A stretch of DNA of 64,000 bases from CADEED01 sp043747875 (GCA_043747875.1 JAYTOI010000049.1:25393-89392); one strand, 5' to 3'; shown: positions 8,510-16,196, counted from the first letter of the stretch. Notes: generated by a model not told the origin, from the sequence alone. Numbers and translations: made by a program.

Positions 8510-8576
8510 GGCAATCTAGCGATTCACGAGGGATTCGAACGTTCACGGAGGGACACGCCAGCCTTAGCGTTGGCGA

Positions 8577-8768
8577 ATGAAAGTGAGTGAGCTGCTCCGA
8601 CTTTTGCACACAGACGGCTGGTCCTTAGTGGCAACTCGCGGGAGCCATCGTCAATTCAAGCACTTGGCGAAGCCTGGCCGGGTCACTGTTCCAGGAAAAC
8701 CCAGCGACGATTTGGCTCCGGGCACACTCAACAGTATTCTCAAGCAGGCCGGTCTGAGGCGAAATTAA
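8577..8768 (+). CDS. hicA: HicA-type mRNA interferase toxin
   Basis: 63 residues with the HicA (dsRBD-like) pattern: KVSELLRLLHTDGWSLVATRGSHRQFKHLAKPGRVTVPG. The His in the GSHRQF segment is the catalytic residue of the family, and the PSDDLAPGTLNSILKQAGL tail is typical. HicA cleaves mRNA on ribosomes when unbound. It is followed 11 bases later by hicB. Toxin-antitoxin pairs are common in integron arrays, where they may stabilise the cassettes. Confidence 0.93.
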   Translation: MKVSELLRLLHTDGWSLVATRGSHRQFKHLAKPGRVTVPGKPSDDLAPGTLNSILKQAGLRRN

Positions 8769-8778
8769 GGTAACTGCG

Positions 8779-8991
8779 ATGCGCTACGCCGTCGTCATTG
8801 AAAATGCGGGCTCGAACTTCTCGGCCTATGTCCCAGATCTTCCCGGCTGCGTTGCTACTGGGGCTACCCTTTCGGAGGCCGAAGGGGCAATCCGTGAGGC
8901 CATCGAGTTCCACCTAGATGGGTTGCGTGAGGATGGTTCACCCATTCCGCCTCCATCGAGCAAAGTCGAGTACGTCGAAGTTGCCGCCTAA
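8779..8991 (+). CDS. hicB: HicB-type antitoxin
   Basis: 70 residues with the HicB partial RNase H fold: MRYAVVIENAGSNFSAYVPD, LPGCVATGATLSEAEGAIRE and AIEFHLDGLREDGSPIPPPS. There is no C-terminal DNA-binding domain, so this is the short HicB form; repression of the promoter would need another factor or simple occupancy by the complex. The TAA stop lies within the core of the following attC, the usual tight packing of a cassette. Confidence 0.93.
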   Translation: MRYAVVIENAGSNFSAYVPDLPGCVATGATLSEAEGAIREAIEFHLDGLREDGSPIPPPSSKVEYVEVAA

Positions 8992-9073
8992 CAAATTGCT
9001 CGAGCGGACGCGTGAAAGATAAAGTGCCAAGCTCATGCACCGGGGCGCGTGCCGCTCAGCTCAACCGTTAGGC
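8986..9073 (+). repeat. attC site 2 (complete)
   Basis: An 88-base site from GCCTAAC (RYYYAAC) to GTTAGGC (GTTRRRY). The left arm GAGCGGACGCG pairs with the right arm CGCGTGCCGCTC with one unpaired base, the extrahelical base expected in a folded attC. The arms are nearly identical to those of the sites at 10610, 11154 and 11695, which marks a family of related attC sites as seen in sedentary chromosomal integrons. Confidence 0.9.
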
Positions 9074-9076
9074 GAC

Positions 9077-9406
9077 ATGACAAATCTGCTCGACCTGCTG
9101 GATCGCGGGCTTGGCGGAATTGCCTTCGACCTGGCGCCGCTTGTACGAGAGCTGGCTGCATACGGAGAGCACGAGACTGCGGCATGGCTCGGCACCATCG
9201 ATGCTGATACTCACGCGAAGGTCAGCGTTGCTGCTTCGCGTGTCATCACAGCCGGTATGATCATTGACAAGGCTATTTGCCTGGCAGCAGTCGAAGTGCG
9301 AGAGGGAGCGCCGCGTGCCTTGCGTCGGAAGCGTCGGTCGTACAAGAGCGCCCAGGTCGGCGCAGTGTCGCCTAACACTTCGTGTATGGACTCTTCCTGC
9401 AAGTAG
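9077..9406 (+). CDS. cassette hypothetical protein
   Basis: The ATG at 9077 follows the attC core by four bases. About 97 residues are ahead of the next attC core (9370-9376); the frame then reads about ten codons into it. The sequence MTNLLDLLDRGLGGIAFDLA, PLVRELAAYGEHETAAWLGT is helical and looks like a real soluble protein. The family is not recognised. The cassette's own attC is split by an IS110-family remnant. Confidence 0.55.
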   Translation: MTNLLDLLDRGLGGIAFDLAPLVRELAAYGEHETAAWLGTIDADTHAKVSVAASRVITAGMIIDKAICLAAVEVREGAPRALRRKRRSYKSAQVGAVSPNTSCMDSSCK

Positions 9407-9754
9407 GTTGATTGGATCGTTTCATGCGGATTGCGGCTGCATTCGTGTATCCGTCCTGTTGATGGGCGAGCGAGCTGCCCTGGACATCATGAAAGTCGCC
9501 GACGCGGAGCCAATCACTGGAAAGGTTTCGATGGCCATCAGCCGAGCGCGGCTCACCGTCTTACGTAACACCACAACGCCCGACCCATCTACTGCGTGCA
9601 GCGAGAACACAATCTTTGCCAAATCGATTCCGCAGGTAGTAACGTTGCTCACAAGCCTTCCCCTTTTCGTTGGCTGATTGGGAATGCACACACACTTCAA
9701 TCTTGGCACTCACGTGCACCTTCGGGACGGGGAAGTCCCTTACATTCGTTAGAG
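9370..9754 (+). repeat. attC site 3, interrupted by IS110-family DNA
   Basis: GCCTAAC at 9370-9376 followed by ACTTCG is a normal left core; the matching right end TTCGTTAGAG lies at 9745-9754, four hundred bases away, with the remnant of an IS110-family transposase between. The right core GTTAGAG departs from GTTRRRY at its last base. The layout is what remains when an IS1111/IS110-type element enters an attC, a known preference of one IS1111 subgroup. Confidence 0.6.
9422..9652 (-). pseudogene. IS110-family transposase, N-terminal remnant
   Basis: The first 39 codons read VSNVTTCGIDLAKIVFSLHA and VDGSGVVVLRKTVSRARLM, the RuvC-like N-terminus of IS110-family transposases (family pattern: GIDLAKxVFxxHGVD..G.VVLRK..SR..L) with the first catalytic Asp present. 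After that the match is lost and the frame ends within about 35 codons, so the remaining catalytic and Cys/Ser domain is gone. It lies inside a split attC. Confidence 0.75.
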
Positions 9755-9774
9755 AGCGCGGGCGCGGGCACCAC

Positions 9775-10179
9775 ATGGAACTCGAAAGTCTCGAAGACTT
9801 GCTCTATATCGCCGACGAGTACACCGGCATCTGGCCGTACAAGGCGTTCTTGGCGGCCTACTACCTGGTCGCATTCGTCGTGGTTCGGTCCGTGTGGCGC
9901 CGTACGCGCACCGTCGCCATGGGAGCCCCACGTCGAAATGCCTGGCTGCTCCTTGTGGCGGCAGTAGTTTCGCCGTGTATTGTTGCGCTCGGAGCAGCAT
10001 TCGTCGCTCCCTTTCCAGTCGGCGTCTATTTCTATGTCGGCCTGGCTGCAGAGGGATATTCGAAAGCGGCGCTTGCGGAATTTCTGGAAAGTATTGTCGT
10101 GCTCCTGGTCATCTGGCTGCTGCTTGTGGCGTCTAGCGCGCTCTCTTACAAATCGCTCGAGCGCACGGGTGAAGGATAA
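9775..10179 (+). CDS. cassette membrane protein
   Basis: The ATG at 9775 lies 20 bases after the attC remnant core. About 120 residues with three hydrophobic segments (AFLAAYYLVAFVVV; AWLLLVAAVVSPCIVALGAAFVA; SIVVLLVIWLLLVASSAL) and a short acidic N-terminus MELESLEDLLYIADEYTG. The last dozen residues (YKSLERTGEG) are read through the following attC. Unknown family; a small inner-membrane protein typical of integron cassettes. Confidence 0.6.
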   Translation: MELESLEDLLYIADEYTGIWPYKAFLAAYYLVAFVVVRSVWRRTRTVAMGAPRRNAWLLLVAAVVSPCIVALGAAFVAPFPVGVYFYVGLAAEGYSKAALAEFLESIVVLLVIWLLLVASSALSYKSLERTGEG

Positions 10180-10231
10180 AGTGTCAAGCTCATACGCTGG
10201 CGCGCACGCCGCTCAGCTCGAACTCTAAGGA
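10141..10231 (+). repeat. attC site 4 (degenerate cores)
   Basis: The arms AAATCGCTCGAGCGCACGGG and CGCACGCCGCTCAGCTCGAA match the other sites, but the cores are altered: CTTAC in place of CTAAC on the left and CTCTAAGG in place of CGTTAGG on the right. This site would probably recombine poorly, fixing the neighbouring cassettes in place. Confidence 0.65.
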
Positions 10232-10247
10232 CGTCACCGGGAGCACC

Positions 10248-10646
10248 ATGCCTTCGTTCGCCAGTCGCATCCGCCCACAGGTTGACACCGAGCTTCGCGC
10301 CGCACTCCTCGCGGAGAGCCACGGCGACTCAGCCCGCGCCTTCGCTCATCTGGAGCGCGCTCACGTGTTGGGCCAAGCATCTACGGTCCAACATGTTCGG
10401 GTCCATTGGCGAATGTTCGCGTGGGGCTGGCGCCATCGCAGCGCGCGCGAGTGTCTTGGCCAAGCCCTGCGCATCGTTGGCGCAGCAACCAAAACAGTCT
10501 TCGGTATGGTTCCGCCAGGAAACACGGGAGGCTCGAATGTCAGCCCGTTCAAGCCCTTGCCCGTCGCCACGGATCTCGCCGTCATCATCGAGCAAGCGCG
10601 GTCGATGACGTCTAACAAATCGCTTGAGCGGACGCGTGACAGATAA
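10248..10646 (+). CDS. DUF3703 family protein
   Basis: About 120 residues plus a short read-through into the attC (NKSLERTRDR). The pattern is clear: FAHLERAHVLGQASTVQHVR, VHWRMFAWGWRHRSARECLG, QALRIVGAATKTVFGMVPPG and NTGGSNVSPFKPLPVATDL. Family function is unknown; relatives are often cassette-borne or lie next to metal-resistance genes. The frame has no stop before the attC core. Confidence 0.85.
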   Translation: MPSFASRIRPQVDTELRAALLAESHGDSARAFAHLERAHVLGQASTVQHVRVHWRMFAWGWRHRSARECLGQALRIVGAATKTVFGMVPPGNTGGSNVSPFKPLPVATDLAVIIEQARSMTSNKSLERTRDR

Positions 10647-10697
10647 AGCGCCAAGCTCGGACGCCGGCGCGCGCGCAGCTCAGCTCAACTGTCAGGG
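10610..10697 (+). repeat. attC site 5
   Basis: Left core GTCTAAC, arms AAATCGCTTGAGCGGACGCG and CGCGCGCGCAGCTCAGCTCA, right end ACTGTCAGGG. The left core is intact; the right core GTCAGGG differs from GTTRRRY at two positions. 88 bases, the same length as site 2. Confidence 0.75.
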
Positions 10698-10706
10698 CTC
10701 AAGTCA

Positions 10707-11159
10707 ATGTCACCGCAAGCCCGCGCGTACTTAACCAGCTTTTCAATTGCTGTGGTCTTCTTCCTCATCGCAACCTTGGCTAGCGATGTAATCGCGCGGA
10801 CAACTATCGGCTCGGAGGGTGTCGGCTACGCGATCTCCCAGCATGCCTACCATGCGGCAACCCAACCGATCGGCACCGGAATGCTGCTTGCTCCTTTCCT
10901 TCTTGTAGCTTGGATGGCCGCCTCTGTAGCTCGCCGCAAGACTATGCAGCTTGGGCTCGTTTTCCTCTGTGTTACTAGTTCTGCTCTCGCATTTATGTAT
11001 TTTCTTGCGTATCAGGACTCTCAACATTTTATGGCGCTGAGAAAGTGGACGGCGGCGACGCTGGCTATCGGACTTCTTGCGTTTAAGAGCATTCCGGTAT
11101 TGATCGTCGCCCTCGTGGCGTTTCTCATTTTGCGCCGAGAGCCCCGTGTCGAGCTCTAA
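10707..11159 (+). CDS. cassette membrane protein, four segments
   Basis: 150 residues beginning at the ATG ten bases after the attC. Four hydrophobic stretches are visible (SFSIAVVFFLIATLASDV; GTGMLLAPFLLVAWMAASV; LGLVFLCVTSSALAFMYFLA; TLAIGLLAFKSIPVLIVALV). The stop TAA forms part of the next attC core. Family not recognised. Confidence 0.65.
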   Translation: MSPQARAYLTSFSIAVVFFLIATLASDVIARTTIGSEGVGYAISQHAYHAATQPIGTGMLLAPFLLVAWMAASVARRKTMQLGLVFLCVTSSALAFMYFLAYQDSQHFMALRKWTAATLAIGLLAFKSIPVLIVALVAFLILRREPRVEL

Positions 11160-11241
11160 CAAATCGCTGGAGCGGACGCGTGAGGTATGAAGTGCCGAGT
11201 TCATACAGCGGCGCGCGCGGCGCTCAGCTCAACGGTTAGGC
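11154..11241 (+). repeat. attC site 6 (complete)
   Basis: From CTCTAAC to GTTAGGC, 88 bases. Left arm AAATCGCTGGAGCGGACGCG pairs with the right arm CGCGCGCGGCGCTCAGCTCA. The central part TGAGGTATGAAGTGCCGAG is shared with sites 2 and 5 with few changes. Confidence 0.88.
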
Positions 11242-11244
11242 GTC

Positions 11245-11700
11245 ATGCACGCGCAAACTGGCGCAATTGCTGCTCTTCTCGCAACCGCCTTGCATGGCGT
11301 CACCCACGAATCGAATGTATGGCGCATCGACGGTTCGACGCGCGGAATCCAAGCGCTTAAATCAGCGATCCTACATGCGATTTGCCAGCAGTCGTCGCCC
11401 TTCGCGCACTACGACGAAGCACCGCCGGAGGAGGGGGCTCTTGGTAGTTCTGAAGCGCTTGGTCCTGGAATGTGGCGGATACTACGTGGTGCAAGTGGAG
11501 CAGATCTCCTGGCTTGGCTCCATATGGGTAACTGGCAGCTCTACGTGGCCGATACCCGGCAGGAATACATTCCAGAATTGTGTCGCGCCGACAGCCAAAA
11601 GGTGAACGAATTCATGCGGCGCGGTAGCGTGTCGTTGGTTATTGACTCTTTTCACGATGACAACCATTGGACGGTGGGGGCATCGCAAGATGACGCCTAA
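11245..11700 (+). CDS. cassette hypothetical soluble protein
   Basis: 151 residues starting four bases after attC site 6 and ending in the core of site 7. No signal peptide or long hydrophobic stretch. It contains RGIQALKSAILHAICQQSSP, SGADLLAWLHMGNWQLYVAD and SLVIDSFHDDNHWTVGAS; the balanced composition and exact fit between two attC sites support a real gene. Family not recognised. Confidence 0.65.
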   Translation: MHAQTGAIAALLATALHGVTHESNVWRIDGSTRGIQALKSAILHAICQQSSPFAHYDEAPPEEGALGSSEALGPGMWRILRGASGADLLAWLHMGNWQLYVADTRQEYIPELCRADSQKVNEFMRRGSVSLVIDSFHDDNHWTVGASQDDA

Positions 11701-11812
11701 CAAGGAGCTGGAGCGGACGCGAGAGTGATAAAGTGCCAAGCGCAGGCGCAGGCGCAGGCGCAGGCGCAGGCGCAGGCGCAGGCGTGCGCGCCGTTCAGCT
11801 CAACTGTTAGGT
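11695..11812 (+). repeat. attC site 7 with hexanucleotide expansion
   Basis: Left core GCCTAAC, right core GTTAGGT, both matching the consensus. The arms GGAGCTGGAGCGGACGCG and CGCGCCGTTCAGCTCAAC pair as in the other sites. At 118 bases it is 30 longer than its relatives because the loop region carries seven exact tandem copies of CGCAGG (11741-11782). Confidence 0.88.
11741..11782. repeat. (CGCAGG)7 microsatellite
   Basis: Seven perfect head-to-tail copies of CGCAGG lie in the variable terminal structure of attC site 7. Perfect hexamers of this length are prone to slippage, so the copy number probably varies between isolates and changes the hairpin loop size. Confidence 0.95.
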
Positions 11813-12019
11813 TTAGGTGGCCAGTGCGACGTATCAGCCACATTCTTCTGACGCTCGAAGCCATCTTTCTGGTCTTCCTAACAGTCATCGCGGGCGTATT
11901 CTTGCTCGGCGGCAGTACTCGTGTCTGGATGACAGCGTGGACCAATCAGCAATATTCCGATGCGTTGGCGTGGACCACCGTTTTGTTTAGCCTAGTGGCG
12001 GCTTGGTGGCTCCTACTAG

Positions 12020-13545
12020 CAGCCTGTCGGACTTGACGATGGATGAGGGATAATTGCGGCGGGGATTTTCACTGTAGCGAGCGTGCGATGAGCAACTTCC
12101 GGCCGATGGATCGTGATACCTCGTTTCTGTTTCCACCATCGGTGGACGAGTGGCTGCCGCAGCGGCACCTTGCGCGCTACGTGGTGGAAGTGGTCGATGG
12201 GTTGGACTTGGCTGAGATGGCCAAAGCCTACCGCGGCTCGGGGTCTGCCTCGTACCACCCGGCGATGCTGCTGTCGCTGCTGATCTACGGCTGCGCGACG
12301 AAGGTGTTCTCCAGCCGCGCCATTGAGCGGGCGACGTACGACTCGGTGGCTTTTCGCTTCATCGCCGCCAACGAGCACCCGGACCACGACACCATTGCCG
12401 CGTTTCGCAAGCGCTTCCTGCCGCAGATCGAAGCGCTGTTTGTCGAAGTGCTGAAGCTGGCCCGGCAGATGGGGATGCTGAAGCTTGGCACGGTGGCGCT
12501 GGACGGGACCAAGATCCACGCCAACGCCAGCCGGCACAGCGCACTGTCTTATGGTCACGCCGGGAAGCTGGAGAAGCAGCTCAAGCGCGAGGTGCAGCAG
12601 CTGTTGCGAATGGCCGAGCAGGCCGACGCTGCGGATATTCCCGATGGGATGTCGATTCCCGAGGAGCTGGAGCGGCGCGAAGCGCGCCTGGCGGCCATTG
12701 CCGAGGCCAAGCAGAAGATTGAGGAGCGGGTGCGCGAGCAGCAGCAGGCCGAGTATCAGCAGAAGCTGGCAGCGCGCGCCGAGCAGGAGAAGCGCACTGG
12801 CAAGAAGCCCGGTGGGCGTCCGCCATCACCGCCCAGTGGTCAGATCAAAGACAAAGAGCAGATCAACCTGACGGACGAGGAGTCGCGCATCATGCCCGTG
12901 GCCGGTGGCGGGTTTGATCAGTGCTACAACGCCCAAGCAGCGGTCGCGGTAGATAGCCTGCTGATCGTGGCCAATGATCTGACCCAGGCGGCCAACGACA
13001 AGCAGCAACTCAAGCCCATGATCGAGCAGCTCAAGGCGCTGCCCAAGGAGCTCGGCCGGGTGCGGCGCGCCTTGGCCGATAGCGGCTACCTGAGCGAAGC
13101 GAACGTCGAGCACTGCGCGCAAGCCAAGATCGAGCCGCTGATTGCGATGAAGCGCGAGCGTCACAACGCCAGCTGGAAGGCCCGTTTTGCCGAAGACCCC
13201 AGCGCACCACCCCAATCCGCCTCGCCGATGCGCAAGATGGCGCATCGACTGAAGACCAAGCGCGGCAAAGAACTCTACGCCCTGCGCAAACAAACCCCGG
13301 AGCCAGTCTTCGGGATCATCAAGTCCGTGATGGGCTTTCGGCAGTTCCTGTTACGAGGGTTCGATAACGCCCGCGGCGAGTGGAACCTGGTGAGCATGAG
13401 TTGGAACATCAAGCGGATGTTCGCCTTGCAGGCCATCTAAGCGGCCTCGGCCACCGCGCCATCACAGAAATGCCGGTATCCAAATGACTCTACACCGACA
13501 AAAAGACTTTCCCTGTCTAACTGAATTGCTCAGTCCGACAGGCTG
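12020..13545 (+). mobile_element. complete IS1182-family insertion sequence
   Basis: 1526 bases bounded by perfect 14-base inverted repeats CAGCCTGTCGGACT (left) and AGTCCGACAGGCTG (right), flanked by CTAG on both sides (12016-12019, 13546-13549), a short palindromic target typical for IS1182 elements. It carries one full-length transposase gene. It interrupts the last cassette gene. The intact ends and gene indicate a recent, possibly active insertion. Confidence 0.93.
12088..13440 (+). CDS. IS1182-family transposase
   Basis: The ATG at 12088 starts MSNFRPMDRDTSFLFPPSVD, EWLPQRHLARYVVEVVDGLD, the usual N-terminus. The DDE parts are visible: VALDGTKIHANAS with the first Asp, RRALADSGYLSEANVEHC with the second, and the C-terminal EPVFGIIKSVMGFRQFLLRG with the Glu. 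A long coiled Glu/Gln/Ala-rich insert lies between about residues 165 and 250. About 450 residues, normal for the family, no frameshift. Confidence 0.93.
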   Translation: MSNFRPMDRDTSFLFPPSVDEWLPQRHLARYVVEVVDGLDLAEMAKAYRGSGSASYHPAMLLSLLIYGCATKVFSSRAIERATYDSVAFRFIAANEHPDHDTIAAFRKRFLPQIEALFVEVLKLARQMGMLKLGTVALDGTKIHANASRHSALSYGHAGKLEKQLKREVQQLLRMAEQADAADIPDGMSIPEELERREARLAAIAEAKQKIEERVREQQQAEYQQKLAARAEQEKRTGKKPGGRPPSPPSGQIKDKEQINLTDEESRIMPVAGGGFDQCYNAQAAVAVDSLLIVANDLTQAANDKQQLKPMIEQLKALPKELGRVRRALADSGYLSEANVEHCAQAKIEPLIAMKRERHNASWKARFAEDPSAPPQSASPMRKMAHRLKTKRGKELYALRKQTPEPVFGIIKSVMGFRQFLLRGFDNARGEWNLVSMSWNIKRMFALQAI

Positions 13546-13647
13546 CTAGTGAAGATCAAATGCCAAAACGGCTGGCAGCCCGTCGATCGCATCCATCATT
13601 CGCGGGCTACGTCCAGATTGCTGGAGAGACGGTGGACTTAAGCGCGC

Positions 13648-14859
13648 TCAAGCACTCCTCGCGAACAGCGACCGCATTTTCGCGAGCATCGGCGCGATCA
13701 CGGGAACGGTCAGCATCGTGCTTGCCACCGCCATCAGCAGCAGAGCGGTGAACGTTTCGCTGGTGATGATGTTCTTGTCGAGCAGCACGTTCGCAAAAAT
13801 GATCATGATCAGCGCCTTGGTCTGCAGCAGCCAGCCGATCAGTGAGGCTTCGCCTGGCTCCCACTTCAGTATGCGGCCGGCGATATGGGTGCCGATGAGT
13901 TTTCCGGCCACCGAGGCGATGAGCAGCACGCCCGCAACCAGGAACACTGCCTGTCCGCCCATGTTCCAGTTCGTCCGCAGCCCGGTAGATAGGAAGAACA
14001 CCGGCATGATCACGAGAAGCACGTTGTGCCGCAGAGTGTCCATCTGCTTCTGGTTGAACCAGTGGCCATCCATGACGGCACCTGACAGGAATGCCCCCAC
14101 CATGAAGTGCAGGCCACACCAGTCGGCGCCGAGTCCGCAGAGCGCGAGCCAGATGAGGCTCGCATACCAGCGATCCTGCTCGGAAATTCGTTGCATCAGC
14201 TTGCGGAGCAGCCATGCGGCGAGCGCAAACACCGCAAGAAACGTTGCCTGCCTGCCAATGCGCGTCCAGTCCATGAGAATGAGGGCGAGCACCCCCCAGA
14301 TGGCAACGTCATCCATGCTGGCGTAGCGCAGGATACGCTGGCCGACGGGCTTGCGAAGAATCTCCAGCTTCTCCATGAACAGGATGAGGATGGGCAACGC
14401 GGTGACCGCGCAGGCCATGCCGACGCCCGTCACGAATTGCCAGGGTTGCGCAGCGGCTCCGATCCATCCGGCGCCGCCGACGAAGGCGAGAGCCGCGACG
14501 CAGCCGAAGAGCAGCGGACAACCCAGCGCCAGACCCGCGGTGATGGAGGTCTCGCGGCGATGTTTCCAGGCTGCGCCGAGATCGAGCTCGATGCCGGCGA
14601 TGAACACGAACAGCATGACGGCCCACCACGCGATGCCGTTCAGAGACTGGATAACCGGCTGGGTGAACACGAACTGGTAGTACTCCGGAAAGGCGGCGCC
14701 GAGCACGCCCGGGCCTAACAGAATGCCCATGATGATCTGTACGACGACCAGCGGCGCCCAGTATTCGGTCTTGAAGAGCCGCCAGAATAGGTAGGGGATC
14801 GTGAAGACAATGACCATGGCGATCAGGAAGATCTCCGTGGTGCTCATGGAAACGTGCAT
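13648..14859 (-). CDS. CPA2-type cation:proton antiporter
   Basis: 403 residues with about twelve hydrophobic segments and the KefB/NapA-like pattern: IIMGILLGPGVLGAAFPEYY, WWAVMLFVFIAGIELDLGAA, FVTGVGMACAVTALPILILF, SMDDVAIWGVLALILMDW. The Asp pair in the SMDD segment matches the transport-site region of CPA2 proteins. No C-terminal RCK/TrkA-N domain is present, so it is the short form. It would exchange Na+ or K+ for protons in the inner membrane. Its 3' end lies seven bases from the disrupted cassette gene, marking the return to chromosomal-type genes. Confidence 0.87.
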   Translation of the reverse strand: MHVSMSTTEIFLIAMVIVFTIPYLFWRLFKTEYWAPLVVVQIIMGILLGPGVLGAAFPEYYQFVFTQPVIQSLNGIAWWAVMLFVFIAGIELDLGAAWKHRRETSITAGLALGCPLLFGCVAALAFVGGAGWIGAAAQPWQFVTGVGMACAVTALPILILFMEKLEILRKPVGQRILRYASMDDVAIWGVLALILMDWTRIGRQATFLAVFALAAWLLRKLMQRISEQDRWYASLIWLALCGLGADWCGLHFMVGAFLSGAVMDGHWFNQKQMDTLRHNVLLVIMPVFFLSTGLRTNWNMGGQAVFLVAGVLLIASVAGKLIGTHIAGRILKWEPGEASLIGWLLQTKALIMIIFANVLLDKNIITSETFTALLLMAVASTMLTVPVIAPMLAKMRSLFARSA

Positions 14860-15075
14860 CTGGCCTCCCTTTGTGTGCAGCCGATGCGATGCCGGCCGCT
14901 GTTCTCTTGCAGGTCCGGCTTTATAGACGAGGCGTGGCGAGGATGGCGCCCCGTCGGCAATTGATTTCGCCTATCGACTTCCGCTGGCGCGTGGCTCCGA
15001 TGAATTGATCTCGAGGTCAGGCCGGGCTCACTTCGTCTCGCCCGGAGCTCCCATCCATGCGCGGCCGCAATTTCC

Positions 15076-15633
15076 TCAGAGCGAATCGAGTGCGTCGATC
15101 TCCTTCTGAATGCGGCGCGCGTTGCGCTCGGCCATCACAATCGAGATCCAGGTGCAGAAGACGATCGCGATGGCGGCGACGATGATCGCCCTCCAGGGGA
15201 TCGGCGTGATCTCGACGAAGAAGCTCACGAACAGCATGACGTGCCCGGGCACGAACAGCAGCGGCAACCAGCGCCAGACGCCGCGCCCGGCATCGCGCTG
15301 CCGCTCGAGCTGACGACGATGGAACTTGAGCGCGTCGAGCACGCCAAAATCGGCAGGCTGCTCCTGCGACGCAAAATGCTTGCGCATGAGGAAGAGGCAT
15401 AGCAGACCGGCCGCGATCCACATCGCGGTCGCTGCAGATAGCAGCGGCTCGACGCTGAATGATTCCGCGCATTTCCAAGCGAAATACGTCATGCCGCCGC
15501 CACCCCCGATGTAATTGAGCGCGTTGAGCATCCGCGTCCGGCGCCATAAGGCGTCCGACTGGTGACGAACGAAGGCGAGAGAAATGCGTGGCGCATCGAG
15601 CGCCTGCGCCTGCCAGAGCTGCTGCGTGTTCAT
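15076..15633 (-). CDS. membrane protein paired with ECF sigma factor
   Basis: 185 residues. A cytosolic N-terminus of about 40 residues (MNTQQLWQAQALDAPRISLAF, RHQSDALWRRTRML) is followed by four hydrophobic segments and a charged C-terminus (MAERNARRIQKEIDALDSL). The start overlaps the sigma gene stop by four bases (ATGA), so the two are co-translated. By position it is the best candidate for a regulatory partner or anti-sigma-like protein, although no zinc-binding anti-sigma motif is seen. Confidence 0.65.
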   Translation of the reverse strand: MNTQQLWQAQALDAPRISLAFVRHQSDALWRRTRMLNALNYIGGGGGMTYFAWKCAESFSVEPLLSAATAMWIAAGLLCLFLMRKHFASQEQPADFGVLDALKFHRRQLERQRDAGRGVWRWLPLLFVPGHVMLFVSFFVEITPIPWRAIIVAAIAIVFCTWISIVMAERNARRIQKEIDALDSL

Positions 15634-16196
15634 TGGTTTTCCCCTGCGCCGATCTGCGAGGCTAACAACTGCCGGATGCGGGTGAGCTTGGTGTACGTAT
15701 GCGCCAGCGAAATGCCGGTAATGTCCGCGATCTCGTCGGCGGCGAGCCCCTCGAGATGCAGGATGATCACCTGCCGGTCGAGTGGTTTGAGCGCCTGGAT
15801 CAGCGCGTTGATTTTCTGCATGGCCCGCCCTTCATCGAGTTCGGCGTCCATGTCGGGTGTGACGCCTGCGAGCCCGATGTCGTCGAGCGTCGTCAGGCGA
15901 TGCGATTGACGGCGGAAATTGCGCATCACGTGTGTGGCCGCCACGTTGTGTGCGACGCGGTATACCCAGGTACGCAGAGAGCAGCGCCCGCCGAACGCGG
16001 CGAGGCTGCGCCACAAGGCGATGTGAATCTCCTGCAGCAGGTCCTGTTGCAGGTGGGTGTCGACCTCGTGGGTACGAGCAAGGCGCGTGAGCGGCGCCGC
16101 GAACTCCGCGGCGACCTTCTCGAATAATGCCTCGAGATCCGCGGCTTCCGGGTCATTGGTGAGGGCAAGTGGCGTGGCGATCATGCGTGGCGGCAT
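15630..16196 (-). CDS. ECF-type RNA polymerase sigma factor
   Basis: 188 residues. Region 2: LQQDLLQEIHIALWRSLAAF and LRTWVYRVAHNVAATHVMR, the standard core-binding and -10 helices. Region 4: LIQALKPLDRQVIILHLEGL, AADEIADITGISLAHTYTKL, a helix-turn-helix for the -35 element. It would direct transcription of an extracytoplasmic-stress regulon. Its stop overlaps the start of the membrane partner gene. A second in-frame ATG four codons in (16184) is an alternative start. Confidence 0.9.
   Translation of the reverse strand: MPPRMIATPLALTNDPEAADLEALFEKVAAEFAAPLTRLARTHEVDTHLQQDLLQEIHIALWRSLAAFGGRCSLRTWVYRVAHNVAATHVMRNFRRQSHRLTTLDDIGLAGVTPDMDAELDEGRAMQKINALIQALKPLDRQVIILHLEGLAADEIADITGISLAHTYTKLTRIRQLLASQIGAGENQ

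Larger units (their letters stand above)
11824..13641 (+). pseudogene. cassette membrane protein split by IS1182-family element
   Basis: A GTG at 11824, 11 bases after attC site 7, opens VRRISHILLTLEAIFLVFLT, VIAGVFLLGGSTRVWMTAW, then ALAWTTVLFSLVAAWWLLL, two hydrophobic segments. The frame is cut at 12016-12019 by the insertion. Removing the element and one CTAG copy restores the frame, which continues VKIKCQNGWQPVDRIHHSRA and stops at 13641, giving about 95 residues. In the present sequence it is truncated. No attC is seen after it, so the right end of the array is missing or eroded. Confidence 0.6.

Noticed and set aside
11741..11782. A possible CRISPR-like or protein-coding QA repeat
   Set aside because: It is a head-to-tail hexamer without spacers. 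The frame that reads it as Gln-Ala repeats starts inside the attC, so it is a by-product of the microsatellite and not a domain of the cassette protein.
12088..13440. The 6613-6783 transposase fragment as a second copy of the IS1182 element at 12020
   Set aside because: The N-terminal sequences differ (DFERQLLPGTFEHAL versus DRDTSFLFPPSVDEWLP), so it is from another branch of the family.
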